Below are positions 25,551 through 36,020 of a DNA stretch of 64,000 nt, piece after piece. The stretch comes from Verrucomicrobiaceae bacterium (GTDB lineage Bacteria > Verrucomicrobiota > Verrucomicrobiia > Verrucomicrobiales > Verrucomicrobiaceae), in assembly GCA_016713245.1 (NCBI GenBank), contig JADJPM010000004.1, forward strand, positions 1,364,001 through 1,428,000, read 5' to 3'. The notes under the pieces were generated by a model that did not search any database, had not been told where the DNA came from, and saw only the letters and a list, made by a program, of their open reading frames with translations. The first letter of the stretch is position 1. Each line of letters starts with the position of its first letter. The position numbers were made by a program, and so were the translations under genes.

Positions 25551-28500
25551 ATGAAAACGCGATTCAAACTCTCTTCAACTCTCGCAGCCGTGCTCAGCAT
25601 GGCCTGCATGATTCATCCAGGCGCTGCTCTGCAGGCGGCGCAGTTCACGGCTGGTAATGTGGTTGTTTATCGTGTTGGCTCAGGAACGGGAAGCCTCGTG
25701 AACACGGGCAATCCGGTTTTCCTGGATGAATACAACACCGCGGGAACGCTCGTGCAGTCCATCGCGCTGCCGACGACGGTGAGCGGGGCGAACAAACGTC
25801 TTGTGAGCAGCGGCACGGCCACTTCGGAAGGTTTGCTCACGCGCAGCACGGACGGGCAGTATTTGATTCTCACGGGTTATGATGTGACGCCGCCGCACAC
25901 GGGATCGCTTTCCAGCGCGACGGGGGCCGCGGTGAATCGGGTGATCGGTCGCGTGAACGCGGCAGGCACGGTGGATACGAGCACGGCGCTGGCGGATTAC
26001 GCGAGCGGCAACAATCCACGCAGCGCGGTTTCAACTGATGGCACGAAGCTCTGGATGGCAGGCGGCACGGGTGGTGTGCGCTTTACCACGCTGGGCGCGA
26101 CGACTTCCTCCGATGTGAGCACGACAGTGACGAATCTGCGCCAGCTCGGCATCACGGGCGGACAGCTTTATGTCTCCACGGGCAGCGGCTCGGCGGTGCG
26201 GATCGGCACGGTGGGCACGGGCTTGCCGGAGACGACCGGGCAGACGATCACAAATCTGACGGGCATTCCGACAACGGGTTCGCCTTATGCATTCTTCTTC
26301 GCGGATCTCGATGTCGGTGTGGCGGGTTTGGACACCGTTTACATCGCGGATGACACAAACACGGCGGGAACCGGTGGTGTGCGGAAGTTTTCGCTCGTCG
26401 GCGGCACTTGGACGGCGAATGGCATCGCGGGTGTTCATTCAGATGCGTATCGCGGTCTCACCGGCGTGGTGAATGCGGGCACTGTGACGCTTTACGCGGC
26501 ACGCAAAGGCAATGAGCTGGCCTCCATCGTCGATAGCACCGGCTACAACGCCACGATCACGGCCACGCCGACGTTGCTGGCCACAGCGGCTGCGAACACC
26601 GCCTTCCGCGGTGTGGCTTTCGCTCCGGTGGAGACTCCGCAGCTCATCGTGACGGAAATCAATTCGAACGCCGCGGGCGGTGACTTTTGGGAGCTGACGA
26701 ATGTCGGTGTGACGACGCAGGACATCGGAAACTGGAAGTGGGACGATGACAGCGCGAATCCGAATGATGCGGCGGCGGTGACGATCCCGGCGGGAACGAT
26801 GATCGCTCCGGGTGAGTCGATCGTGCTGACCACGGCGGCGGATGCGGCGGCTTTCCGCACGCTTTGGAGCATCGCTCCGACGGTACAGATCATCGCCAGC
26901 CCCACGGGGCCAGGTTTCGGTCAAAATGATCAGGTTCATCTCTTCAATACCTCTGGTGCCACGGTGACGAGCTTTTCGTATGTGGCAGGCGGTTTCACCT
27001 TGAGCAGCGGCTCGTCTTCCATCGGTGGTCATGCAGGTGCTTCAGCCGGTGGCGCGGCCACGCAGTCGGCGGTGATTGATCCGGCGTTTGGTTTCGGCGC
27101 GGGCCGCCGCTTCATGGCGGTGAATGGAACGCCGGGCACTTCCGGTCTCAGCTTTGGCGGCGGACCTTCGATCACGCTTTCGCTGAGCTTCACGGCTTCT
27201 TCTTTCTCGGAAAGCGCCACGAATCCGGCCTCCGTCGGCACGGTGAGTCGTGCGACGAGCGGCACGAGCGATCTCGTGGTCACGTTGAGCTCCAGCGACA
27301 CCACGGAGGCGACGGTGCCTGCCACGGTGACCATCCTGGCGAATCAAACGAGCGCGAATTTCGATGTCACCGCCGTGAACGACACCTTCCCGGATGGCAG
27401 CAAGACGGTGACGATCACCGCGAGCGCCGCAGATGCCACCACGCCGACCTCGGATCTCACCGTGACAGACGACGGCGACGTGCTCGACACCAGCTTCATG
27501 CTCACCGAGGTGCAGTCGAATCAATCCGCCACGAAGCCCACGACAGCGAATGACTACTGGGAGCTGACGAACATCAGCGGCGTGACGAAAGACATCAGCG
27601 GCTACTCCTGGCATGACAGCGGTCGCTCGGGTGCGGCGGCGCAGGCTTACAAGCTTCCTCCGGGCACCAGCATCGCCGCAGGCGAGTCCGTGATCTTTAC
27701 TGCAACACCAGCCGCCGATTTCCGCGCTTGGTGGGGCCTCGCGCCGACGGTGCAGGTCTTCACGAGCACAGGTGCTCCAGGGCTTGGCTCGAGCGATGGC
27801 GTCTCCTTCTTCGATGCGGGTCAAAATGAACTCTTCTTCTTCAGCTACGGCATCGCAGGCTTCACGAAGGAAGATGGTTCTCCTTCCACCGGCGGTCATG
27901 CGGGACCTTCGGGTGGTGGTTCGGCCGATTCGCAGGCGCTGATCTGGGTTCCGGCCTCCGGCACCGCGACTCCGCGCTACACCGCCGCCACGGGCATCCC
28001 CGGCAATCACGGCAGCTTCACCGCAGTCTCTCCGGCCACCGATACCGGCTCGCCGGGCAATCAAGGTGCCATCATCCCGACGGTGAGCCTCGCGAATGCC
28101 TCCATCAATGAAGGCAACAGCGGCACCACGGTGCTTTCCTTGCCCGTCACGCGTTCTGACACCGCCACGGCCTTCACGGTCGATTACGCCATCACCGGCG
28201 GCACGGCCACCAGCGGCACGGATTTCGCCACGCTGGCCTCCGGCACGCTCACTTTCACGAATGGCGGCGCCGCTTCGCAAAACATCGACATCACGGTGAA
28301 TGGCGACACGACCTCCGAGGCCGATGAAACCGTGATTGTCACGCTTTCGAACGTCGTGAACACCACCGGAGCCACGGTGATCCAGACTGCCGCAGGCACC
28401 GGCACGATCCTCAATGATGACATCGTGCCTGCGAGCATCACCACGCATCCTGCGAGCGTCACCATCGCCACTGGCTACACCGCCACGCTCAGCGTGACCG

Positions 28501-31500
28501 CCGCCGGCTTCCCCGCGCCTTCCTTCCAATGGTATCAGGGCAACAGCGGCGACACCTCCACGCCGGTCGGCACGAACAGCAGCAGCTTCACCACGCCGGC
28601 TCTCACCACCACGACGAGCTACTGGGTGCGTGCGACGAATGTCGGCGGACCCGCGGACAGCAGCACCGCCGTCGTCACCGTCACCACCGGCCCCACAGAG
28701 GTCAATCTGGCGAACTATGTGCGCATCGCCCGCATCAATCTGCCGGAGCCGACACGCACCGCGCTGCCTCCCGGCACGCCGGTTCACAATTTCCTCTGCC
28801 AGGAAGCCTCGGCGGTGACTTACAATTGGGACACCGACACGCTCTTCGTCACGGGCGACGGTGGCCGCGCCATCACGCAGGTTTCCAAAACCGGTCAGCT
28901 CATCGACACGATGACGCTCGCGCTCGGCAGCAGCCCGCAGGGCACCGATTTCTATGATCCCGAAGGACTTACCTACATCGGCGGCGGCCAGTTTGTCATG
29001 AGCGAGGAGCGTGATCGCCAGCTCGTGAAGTTCACCTACGCCGCTGGCACCACGTTGAGCCGCAGCGGTGCTCAAACGGTGAAAATCGGCACCTTCGTCG
29101 ATAACACCGGCACGGAAGGTCTCTCTTGGGATCCGCAGACGAGCGGCTTCATCTGCCTGAAGGAGCTTTCGCCCATCGGCATCTTCCAGACCGGCGTGGA
29201 CTTCGTCGCCGGCACCGCCACGAACGGCTCGCCCACCACGGTGAACTCCACGAACCTCTTCGATCCAGCGCTGCTCGGGATGACGGACACAGCGGATGTC
29301 TTTGCCCTTTCGAATCTGCCTTCCATGAGCGGCCAGCCGCAGGCGGGCAATCTGCTCGTGCTCGGCCAGGAAGATGCACGCATCGTCAATGTGGACCGCA
29401 GCGGCGTCATCACCAGCACGCTGAACATCGGCTCTGATCCGGGCAATCCGCTCACACCCAATGGCCAGCAGCATGAAGGCGTCACGATGGATCGCGCGGG
29501 CATCCTTTACGTCGTGAATGAAAACGGCGGTGGCAGCATCGACTACCCGCAGCTCTGGGTTTATGCGCCGTCCTCGCTGCCGAATGCGGCACCGACGGCT
29601 GTGATCGTCGATAACGCCACCACCACGCTGCCGGAAAACAGCAGCACCGCCTCCCGCGTGAAGCTGGGAGACATCTTCGTGACAGATGACGGCCTCGGCA
29701 CGAACACGCTGAGCCTCAGCGGAGCCGACGCGGCCTCCTTTGAGCTCACCGGCACGGAGTTCTTCCTCAAAGCCGGAGTCAGCCTCGATTTCGAGACGAA
29801 GAGCAGCTACGCCGTCACGGTGAATGCCGATGACAGCACGGTCGGCACCACGCCGGATGCCAGCGTGAATTTCACGCTCACGATCAGCGATGTGGAGCCT
29901 GAGGCTCCGCCCGCACCGGTCATCATCATCTCGGAAGTGGCACCTTGGGCCAGCAGCAACTCCGCGGTGGCCGCCGACTGGTTTGAGATCACCAACGTCA
30001 CCTCCAACACCATCGACATCACCGGCTGGAAGATCGACGACGGCTCCGCCGCCTTCGGCAGCGCCGCGACGCTCAATGGCGTGACCACGCTCGCTCCCGG
30101 TGAAAGCGCCATCTTCATCGAAACGGCCGATCTACCGGCCAAAGACACACTTTTCCGCAGCACCTGGTTTGGCGCGAATCCGCCCGCCGGACTGCAAATC
30201 GGCTCCTACACCGGCTCCAGCCTCGGTTTGAGCTCCACGAGCGATGGCGTGAACATTTTCAACGCCGCAGGCACTTTGATGGCCAGCGTGTCCTTCGGTG
30301 CTTCGGATGCCGTTTCGCCTTTCCAGACCTTTGACAACACCCGCGGCCTCAACGCGACCACGATCTCGCAGTTGAGCCTCGTCGGCACAAACGGCGCGAT
30401 TGCCTCCAGCAACGCCGCGGAGGTCGGATCGCCCGGTTTTGCGGCTCCTGGCGTGCTGCGCATCACTGAAGTCGCGGCCTGGGGCAGCGGCAATGGCAAT
30501 TACCTTGCCGACTGGTTTGAAGTGACCAACACCGGCGCTCGTGCGGTGGACATCAGCGGCTGGAAATTCGATGACAGCTCCGAATCACCCGCCGGAGCAC
30601 TTTCGCTGACCGGCGTCACCAGCATCGCGCCAGGTGAATCCGTCATCTTCCTCGAAACAGCCACGCCCGTGACGACCATCGCCACCTTCCGCAGCACTTG
30701 GTTCAGCACGACACCGCCGCCCGCATTGCAAATCGGCAGCTACACCGGTTCCGCCGCCGGTTTGAGCACGGGCGGTGACGCCGTGGTGCTCTACGACACC
30801 AACAACGTCCGTCAGGCCAAGGTCTTCTTTGGTGCTTCTCCGGCCGCCACGCCGTTCGCCACCTTCGACAACTCCGTCGGCGCGGACAACGTGAGCCTCG
30901 CCACGCTGAGCGCCGTCGGCACGAATGGTGCCTTCGTCGCCCTCACCGATGCGGATGAGATCGGCTCGCCCGGCACGACGGTTTCCGCCGCGCAAAATGA
31001 CACCACGATCGTCATCAGCGATGCCAGCCTCAGCGAAGGCAACAGCGGCAGCAGCACGCTGAGCTTCACCGTCACCCGCAGCGACCGCAACGGAGCCTTC
31101 ACCGTCGATTTCGCCACCTCGAACGGCACCGCGACGGCTGGCAGCGACTACACCGCCGCCTCCGGCACGCTCACTTTCACCGCGGGCGGCTCCACGACGC
31201 AGAATGTGAGTGTTTCCATCACCGGCGACACCGCGGTCGAGGCGAATGAAACCTTCATCGTCACGCTTTCGAACGTGGTGAACACCGCCGGCACCGCCAC
31301 CATCACGGATGCGACCGGCACAGGCACGATCAGCAATGATGACACCACGCCCGTGGTCTTCCCGGCCAGCAATTCCCTCAGCTCCACGGTCAAAGGCAGC
31401 ATCGCGCTCGCTGGTGCGGAGATTCCGGCCTTTGATCCTCTTTCCGACCGCGCCTTTGCCTCCTCCGGCACCGGCATTCAGGTCGTGAACCTCGCAAATC

Positions 31501-34500
31501 CTGCGGCTCCGGTCTTCATCAGCACCATCACACCTTCCACACTCGGCGTTCCTGCCATCACCAGCGATGACATCTCCTCCGTGACCGTGCGCAAAGGCAG
31601 CGGTAGCAACCCCAGCGTGCTCGCCGCCGCCATCATCAACAACCCGAAGACTAGCGCTGGTCATGTGGTCTTCCTCAATGCCGCCACGGGTGCGCTGATC
31701 AGTCACGCCACCGTCGGTGTGGTGCCCGATCACATCGCCTTCACGCCGGATGGCTTGAAGCTCCTCGTCTGCAATGAAGGCGAGCTTTCCACGCCCGAAG
31801 TCACCATCGAGGCCGCCGTGCCGGATGCCGCTCAGGGCACGGTGAGCATCATCGCTGTCGATGCCGCTGGTGTGGCTGGAACCGTGCAAACCGCCGATTT
31901 CAATGCTTTCGATGCGCAGACCGCCGCTCTCAAAACGGCTGGCGTGCGCCTCTTTGACGACGGCGTGCCTTCCACCGACTTTGAGCCGGAATACCTCGCC
32001 ATCTCGCCCGATGGCACAAAGGCCATGGTCACGCTCCAGGAGGCCAATGCTGTCGCCGTGCTCGATATCGCCAGCGCCACCTTCACCAGCGTGGCTCCGC
32101 TCGGCAAAAAGAACTTCAGCGCCCTCCGCGCCGACTTCAGCGATGCCGATGGCATGAAAAACCCGCGCACCGGCCAGCCAGTGTTTGGCCTCTACATGCC
32201 GGATGCCATCGCTTCCTTCTCCTCCAGTGGTCAAACCTACTACGTCACCGCGAATGAAGGCGATGACCGCAACGACTTCATCGCTCCGAACGAGACCACC
32301 ACCGTCAGCAACGCCGGTTACGACCTCGACAACAGCGTCTTCCCGAACGAGGCCGATCTGAAGCTCAACGCCAACCTCGGCAAGCTCACCGTCTCGAATC
32401 TCCCCGGCCTCCGTGGCGACACGGACAACGACGGCGATATCGACGAGATCCTCATGTATGGCGCTCGCAGCTTCTCCATCCTCGATTCCACCGGTGCCAT
32501 TGTCTTCGACAGCGGCGACATGATCGAAATGATCGTCGCCTCGCTGCACAACAGCAACTTCGACGATGGTCGCAGTGACAACAAAGGCCCTGAACCCGAA
32601 GGCGTGGCCGTGGCGACGCTTGGTGCCCGCACCTTCGCCTTCGTCGGCCTGGAGCGTTCGCACCTCACGCTCGTGTTTGATGTCACCAACCCGCTCGCGC
32701 CGACTTATGTCACTTCATTGGTCCGCAGCGGCGATTTCAATCCCGAAGGCATCGTGGTCGTCTCCGAGAGCGACAGCCCCAGCGGCCGCCCGCTCGTGCT
32801 CGTGACGAACGAGGACAGCAACACGCTGAGCATTTTCGAGCTCACTCCTGCGACCGCCTTCACCATGCAGCTCCTCCACCTCGCCGATGCCGAGGCTGGA
32901 TTGCTCGCCTCGCAGACCGCGCCAAACCTCGCCGCTCTCGTGGATGCCTTTGACGGCACTTACGCGAACACGCTGATCCTTGCCGGTGGTGACAACTACA
33001 TCCCGGGACCCTTCGCCGCCGCTGGAACGGATGCGCTCGTGGCCGCCACCCATAATAAAGGCAACAATCCCTTCGCCGCCGACATCGAAATCCACAACCG
33101 CCTCGGCGTGGAAGCCTCCACCATTGGCAATCATGAGTTCGACTTCGGCACGAATGCCTTCTCCGATGCCATCGGGGACACAAACTTCCCCTATCTGAGC
33201 TCCAACCTCGACTTCTCCGGTGATTCCGGCATCTCCGCCCGCTATCAGGAGACGGTCGGCGTCGGTGGCCTCGAAGAAGCCAGCAGTGTGAAGAACAAGA
33301 TCGTGCCGAGCTGCGTCGTCACGAAGGGCGCGGAGAAGATCGGCCTCGTCGGCGTCACCACGCAGATCCTCGAAGGCATCTCCTCCACGGGCGGTGTCGA
33401 GGTGAAGGGCTTCGTCGGTGATGGCAGCGAAATGGACAACATGGTGCTGCTCGCCAGCCAGGTGCAGCCTGTGATCAATGAGCTGAAGAGCCAGGGCGTG
33501 AACAAGATCATCCTCATGGCCCACCTGCAGCAGATCGCGAATGAGCTGATGCTCGCGCCGATGCTCACGGATGTGGACATCATCCTCGCCGCCGGTTCCA
33601 ACACCCGTCTTGGCGATGCCAACGATGTCGCCGTGGCCTTCACCGGCCATGCGGCCAACTTCGCGGGCAATTATCCCATCTACACCGCCGGTGCCGATGG
33701 CAAGCCGACCGTCGTCGTGAACACGGACAACGAGTTCACCTACCTCGGACGCTTGGTGGCTGATTTCGACGCGGATGGCCTTCTCATCGTGCCAAACCTC
33801 CTCGCGAACACCACCGTGAACGGAGCCTACGCCGCCACCGCCTCCAATGTGGCCGCCGCCTGGGGCGTGGCCGAAGTGGACCTGCCCACCACCGCCTTTG
33901 CCTCTGGAACAAAGGGTGCCCTGGTCAAACAGATCACCGATGCGGTGCAAGGCGTCATCACCACGAAGGATGGCGATGTGCGTGGCTTCACCAGCGTCTA
34001 TCTCGAAGGTGAGCGCAGCTTTGTGCGCAATCAGGAGACCAATCTCGGCAACATCAGCGCCGACTCGATGATCACCGTGGGCAAAACGGCCCTCCCGGCC
34101 GCCACACACGTCGCTGCGCTGAAAAATGGTGGTGGCATCCGCGCCGCCATCGGAGCCGTCGAGGTCGCCACCGGTGCCAAACTGCCTCCGCTGGCCAATC
34201 CGGCCGCTGGCAAGCCCGCTGGAGCCATTTCGCTGCTCGACATCGAAAACTCGATGCGCTTCAACAACGGCCTCATGCTCTGCGACACCACTCCGGCAGG
34301 CCTGAAGGCCATCCTGGAGCACGGCGTGGCTCTTGTGGGCAATCAGGGCCGCTTCCCGCAGATCGGCGGCATCCGTTTCAGCTTCAATCCGAGCGGCACC
34401 GCAGGCTCGCGCATCCAAAGCATCGTCACCATCGACGACAGCGGTGCCATCACGGGCCGCATTGTTTCCGGCGGAGCCGTGCTGCCCACCGCGCCGGCCA

Positions 34501-35180
34501 CGATCACGCTCGTCACGCTGAACTTCCTCGCGAATGGCGGCGACGGTTATCCCTTCAAAGCGAATGCGGACAATTTCCGCTTCCTGCTCAACGGCGGTGG
34601 TCTCTCCGCTGCCATCGACGAGTCGCTGAACTTCACCGCTGCTGGTGTCGTGCCGGTGAACATCCTCGGCGAGCAGGCCGCGCTCTCCAGCCATCTCCAG
34701 GCCCGCTACGCCACTGCGCCGAGTGCCTATGACCTCGCCGAGACCGCCCCCGCGCTCGACACCCGCATCCAAAGCACCGCCGTCCGCACCGACACCGTGC
34801 TCGATGGCCCTGCCGCATTCCTTGCTTGGTTGCTCGACAACGGCTTCACCGGCTCGCCCGGTGGCGATAGCGATAACGATGGGGTGAGCGATACACTCGA
34901 ATACTTCTTCAACACCAGTCCGAACAACCCCGCCGATCGTGCGCACTTGCCCAGCGTGGTGCGAGAAGGTGGTGACCTGGAATTCCGCTTCACCCGCCTG
35001 CAAAATGGAACGCTCACCGGCACTCTGCGCTACTCCACGGACCTTCTCACCTGGCAAAACGCCGTGCAGGGCGTCGATTTCGAAATCGTCAGCCAGGCCG
35101 TCAGCGGCGGCGAAGTCGAGGTGCGTTACCGCATCCTCAATCCGATCAATGCGAAGTTCTTCCAGCTTCGCGTCGAGTAA
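25551..35180 (+). CDS. Giant secreted protein with lamin-tail, Calx-beta and 5'-nucleotidase-like domains
   Basis: 3209 residues. A Sec signal (about 1-30) is followed by a propeller-like region (30-360). Then come lamin-tail domains near 360-500, 646-840, 1453-1630 and 1633-1810 (LIVTEINSNAAG, FMLTEVQSNQS, WFEITNV and WFEVTNT landmarks); Calx-beta repeats near 842-950 and 1818-1935 (SINEGNSGTT, SLSEGNSGSS); an Ig-like domain (960-1045); an SdiA-regulated/phytase-like propeller (1050-1340); a cadherin-like segment; and a choice-of-anchor I-type propeller (1936-2440). A metallophosphatase/5'-nucleotidase module covers 2440-3075: LLHLADAEAG, GGDNY, GNHEFD and the C-terminal ALKNGGGIRAAIG. The first metal motif has Glu in place of the usual His, and the late GHTH motif is not evident. 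The tail holds a DSDNDGVSD calcium-binding-like repeat and a YSTDLLTW module. A sigma-like gene follows 24 bp later. Confidence 0.85.
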   Translation: MKTRFKLSSTLAAVLSMACMIHPGAALQAAQFTAGNVVVYRVGSGTGSLVNTGNPVFLDEYNTAGTLVQSIALPTTVSGANKRLVSSGTATSEGLLTRSTDGQYLILTGYDVTPPHTGSLSSATGAAVNRVIGRVNAAGTVDTSTALADYASGNNPRSAVSTDGTKLWMAGGTGGVRFTTLGATTSSDVSTTVTNLRQLGITGGQLYVSTGSGSAVRIGTVGTGLPETTGQTITNLTGIPTTGSPYAFFFADLDVGVAGLDTVYIADDTNTAGTGGVRKFSLVGGTWTANGIAGVHSDAYRGLTGVVNAGTVTLYAARKGNELASIVDSTGYNATITATPTLLATAAANTAFRGVAFAPVETPQLIVTEINSNAAGGDFWELTNVGVTTQDIGNWKWDDDSANPNDAAAVTIPAGTMIAPGESIVLTTAADAAAFRTLWSIAPTVQIIASPTGPGFGQNDQVHLFNTSGATVTSFSYVAGGFTLSSGSSSIGGHAGASAGGAATQSAVIDPAFGFGAGRRFMAVNGTPGTSGLSFGGGPSITLSLSFTASSFSESATNPASVGTVSRATSGTSDLVVTLSSSDTTEATVPATVTILANQTSANFDVTAVNDTFPDGSKTVTITASAADATTPTSDLTVTDDGDVLDTSFMLTEVQSNQSATKPTTANDYWELTNISGVTKDISGYSWHDSGRSGAAAQAYKLPPGTSIAAGESVIFTATPAADFRAWWGLAPTVQVFTSTGAPGLGSSDGVSFFDAGQNELFFFSYGIAGFTKEDGSPSTGGHAGPSGGGSADSQALIWVPASGTATPRYTAATGIPGNHGSFTAVSPATDTGSPGNQGAIIPTVSLANASINEGNSGTTVLSLPVTRSDTATAFTVDYAITGGTATSGTDFATLASGTLTFTNGGAASQNIDITVNGDTTSEADETVIVTLSNVVNTTGATVIQTAAGTGTILNDDIVPASITTHPASVTIATGYTATLSVTAAGFPAPSFQWYQGNSGDTSTPVGTNSSSFTTPALTTTTSYWVRATNVGGPADSSTAVVTVTTGPTEVNLANYVRIARINLPEPTRTALPPGTPVHNFLCQEASAVTYNWDTDTLFVTGDGGRAITQVSKTGQLIDTMTLALGSSPQGTDFYDPEGLTYIGGGQFVMSEERDRQLVKFTYAAGTTLSRSGAQTVKIGTFVDNTGTEGLSWDPQTSGFICLKELSPIGIFQTGVDFVAGTATNGSPTTVNSTNLFDPALLGMTDTADVFALSNLPSMSGQPQAGNLLVLGQEDARIVNVDRSGVITSTLNIGSDPGNPLTPNGQQHEGVTMDRAGILYVVNENGGGSIDYPQLWVYAPSSLPNAAPTAVIVDNATTTLPENSSTASRVKLGDIFVTDDGLGTNTLSLSGADAASFELTGTEFFLKAGVSLDFETKSSYAVTVNADDSTVGTTPDASVNFTLTISDVEPEAPPAPVIIISEVAPWASSNSAVAADWFEITNVTSNTIDITGWKIDDGSAAFGSAATLNGVTTLAPGESAIFIETADLPAKDTLFRSTWFGANPPAGLQIGSYTGSSLGLSSTSDGVNIFNAAGTLMASVSFGASDAVSPFQTFDNTRGLNATTISQLSLVGTNGAIASSNAAEVGSPGFAAPGVLRITEVAAWGSGNGNYLADWFEVTNTGARAVDISGWKFDDSSESPAGALSLTGVTSIAPGESVIFLETATPVTTIATFRSTWFSTTPPPALQIGSYTGSAAGLSTGGDAVVLYDTNNVRQAKVFFGASPAATPFATFDNSVGADNVSLATLSAVGTNGAFVALTDADEIGSPGTTVSAAQNDTTIVISDASLSEGNSGSSTLSFTVTRSDRNGAFTVDFATSNGTATAGSDYTAASGTLTFTAGGSTTQNVSVSITGDTAVEANETFIVTLSNVVNTAGTATITDATGTGTISNDDTTPVVFPASNSLSSTVKGSIALAGAEIPAFDPLSDRAFASSGTGIQVVNLANPAAPVFISTITPSTLGVPAITSDDISSVTVRKGSGSNPSVLAAAIINNPKTSAGHVVFLNAATGALISHATVGVVPDHIAFTPDGLKLLVCNEGELSTPEVTIEAAVPDAAQGTVSIIAVDAAGVAGTVQTADFNAFDAQTAALKTAGVRLFDDGVPSTDFEPEYLAISPDGTKAMVTLQEANAVAVLDIASATFTSVAPLGKKNFSALRADFSDADGMKNPRTGQPVFGLYMPDAIASFSSSGQTYYVTANEGDDRNDFIAPNETTTVSNAGYDLDNSVFPNEADLKLNANLGKLTVSNLPGLRGDTDNDGDIDEILMYGARSFSILDSTGAIVFDSGDMIEMIVASLHNSNFDDGRSDNKGPEPEGVAVATLGARTFAFVGLERSHLTLVFDVTNPLAPTYVTSLVRSGDFNPEGIVVVSESDSPSGRPLVLVTNEDSNTLSIFELTPATAFTMQLLHLADAEAGLLASQTAPNLAALVDAFDGTYANTLILAGGDNYIPGPFAAAGTDALVAATHNKGNNPFAADIEIHNRLGVEASTIGNHEFDFGTNAFSDAIGDTNFPYLSSNLDFSGDSGISARYQETVGVGGLEEASSVKNKIVPSCVVTKGAEKIGLVGVTTQILEGISSTGGVEVKGFVGDGSEMDNMVLLASQVQPVINELKSQGVNKIILMAHLQQIANELMLAPMLTDVDIILAAGSNTRLGDANDVAVAFTGHAANFAGNYPIYTAGADGKPTVVVNTDNEFTYLGRLVADFDADGLLIVPNLLANTTVNGAYAATASNVAAAWGVAEVDLPTTAFASGTKGALVKQITDAVQGVITTKDGDVRGFTSVYLEGERSFVRNQETNLGNISADSMITVGKTALPAATHVAALKNGGGIRAAIGAVEVATGAKLPPLANPAAGKPAGAISLLDIENSMRFNNGLMLCDTTPAGLKAILEHGVALVGNQGRFPQIGGIRFSFNPSGTAGSRIQSIVTIDDSGAITGRIVSGGAVLPTAPATITLVTLNFLANGGDGYPFKANADNFRFLLNGGGLSAAIDESLNFTAAGVVPVNILGEQAALSSHLQARYATAPSAYDLAETAPALDTRIQSTAVRTDTVLDGPAAFLAWLLDNGFTGSPGGDSDNDGVSDTLEYFFNTSPNNPADRAHLPSVVREGGDLEFRFTRLQNGTLTGTLRYSTDLLTWQNAVQGVDFEIVSQAVSGGEVEVRYRILNPINAKFFQLRVE

Positions 35181-35204
35181 TCCAAGCAAAGCCCGCCACC
35201 ACTC

Positions 35205-35789
35205 ATGTCCGTCGCCCGAGCAGCTGGCAGTCCGGTCGATCACGCCTGTGATCACCTGTATCGCCGCCATCAGGTCAGCCTGGTGAATTTCGCCCGCCTG
35301 CGCGGCTGCGACGAGCATGAGGCGTGGGATGTGGTGCAGGAGCTCTTCCTGCGCGTCTTCCGCCTCGGCATGGTGCTGCCGCTTTCCTCCCGCACGGAGG
35401 AAATGCAGCGCACCTGGCTGCTGCGCACGCTGCGCTGGATGCTCATCAATCTGCACCGCCGGAGGACGCGCCTGCGTCGTGGTGGTGGCAGTGCGCTGGA
35501 GTCATTGGATCTGCTCACGGAGGAGGGAAGGGAGTTCCCGGCCGTCGGCACGCCGGCGGGGGAGTATGACCGTCAATGGGCCGTCACCGTGCTGGAGCGC
35601 TGCCTCTCCCACCTGCACCAAACTTCGAAGCCGGATGCGTGGATGGCCTTTGAAGCCGGTTTGAGCGACTCCGAAGCCCGGAGCACACCGGCGATGCGAG
35701 TCGCCGCTCATCGCACCCGCGTGAAATTGAGGCGCTTGATCGGCGTCGAGGCCTGCAAGGAGTCCCTGCTGCAAGCGCTGGCTGCCTGA
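35205..35789 (+). CDS. Sigma-70 family (ECF-like) protein
   Basis: A 194-residue cytoplasmic protein. The region-2 pattern is clear: LYRRHQVSLVNFARLRGCD, then DEHEAWDVVQELFLRVFRLG, then the RTWLLRTLRWMLINLHRRRTR segment typical of sigma region 2.4. The linker is acidic, and the C-terminal part (about 125-194) resembles a degenerate region 4 ending MRVAAHRTRVKLRRLIG. The usual helix-turn-helix of region 4 (SxxEIAxxLGxS-like) is shortened to FEAGLSDSEARST, so DNA binding at -35 may be altered. It starts 24 bp after the giant nucleotidase gene and lies 231 bp before the giant nuclease gene, so it could control these secreted proteins. No anti-sigma gene is adjacent. Confidence 0.75.
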   Translation: MSVARAAGSPVDHACDHLYRRHQVSLVNFARLRGCDEHEAWDVVQELFLRVFRLGMVLPLSSRTEEMQRTWLLRTLRWMLINLHRRRTRLRRGGGSALESLDLLTEEGREFPAVGTPAGEYDRQWAVTVLERCLSHLHQTSKPDAWMAFEAGLSDSEARSTPAMRVAAHRTRVKLRRLIGVEACKESLLQALAA

Positions 35790-36020
35790 AGGTCGTCCGG
35801 GGCTTCAGCTCGCCAAAACATTTTGTCAGGAATGAGATCTTCGCAGGCGTTGCCCATCTCTTTGCATGCCAAAGCCATGGCATCACACTCGTGATGCTCA
35901 TCGCGTGCATCTGTTACACTCTTTCGCGTGAACAAAATGGCAGTGTCGAAGGATTCACGCAGGAGGCGGTGAAGCGGGTGCCGATGTGATGAATGAGAAG
36001 GTGCGAATTCTTCCGCCCTC

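Noticed and set aside
28078..31340. Repeated DNA within the giant gene as a CRISPR or tandem array
   Set aside because: The similarity is at protein level (Calx-beta and lamin-tail repeats); there are no uniform repeats and spacers.
30585..35456. Long antisense frames opposite the giant nucleotidase gene
   Set aside because: Same artefact; no domain, no credible start, conflict with a well-supported gene.
35929..35949. GAAC...GTC sequence upstream of the giant nuclease gene as an ECF promoter
   Set aside because: The spacing between the two motifs is too short (about 11 bp) for an ECF-type promoter.
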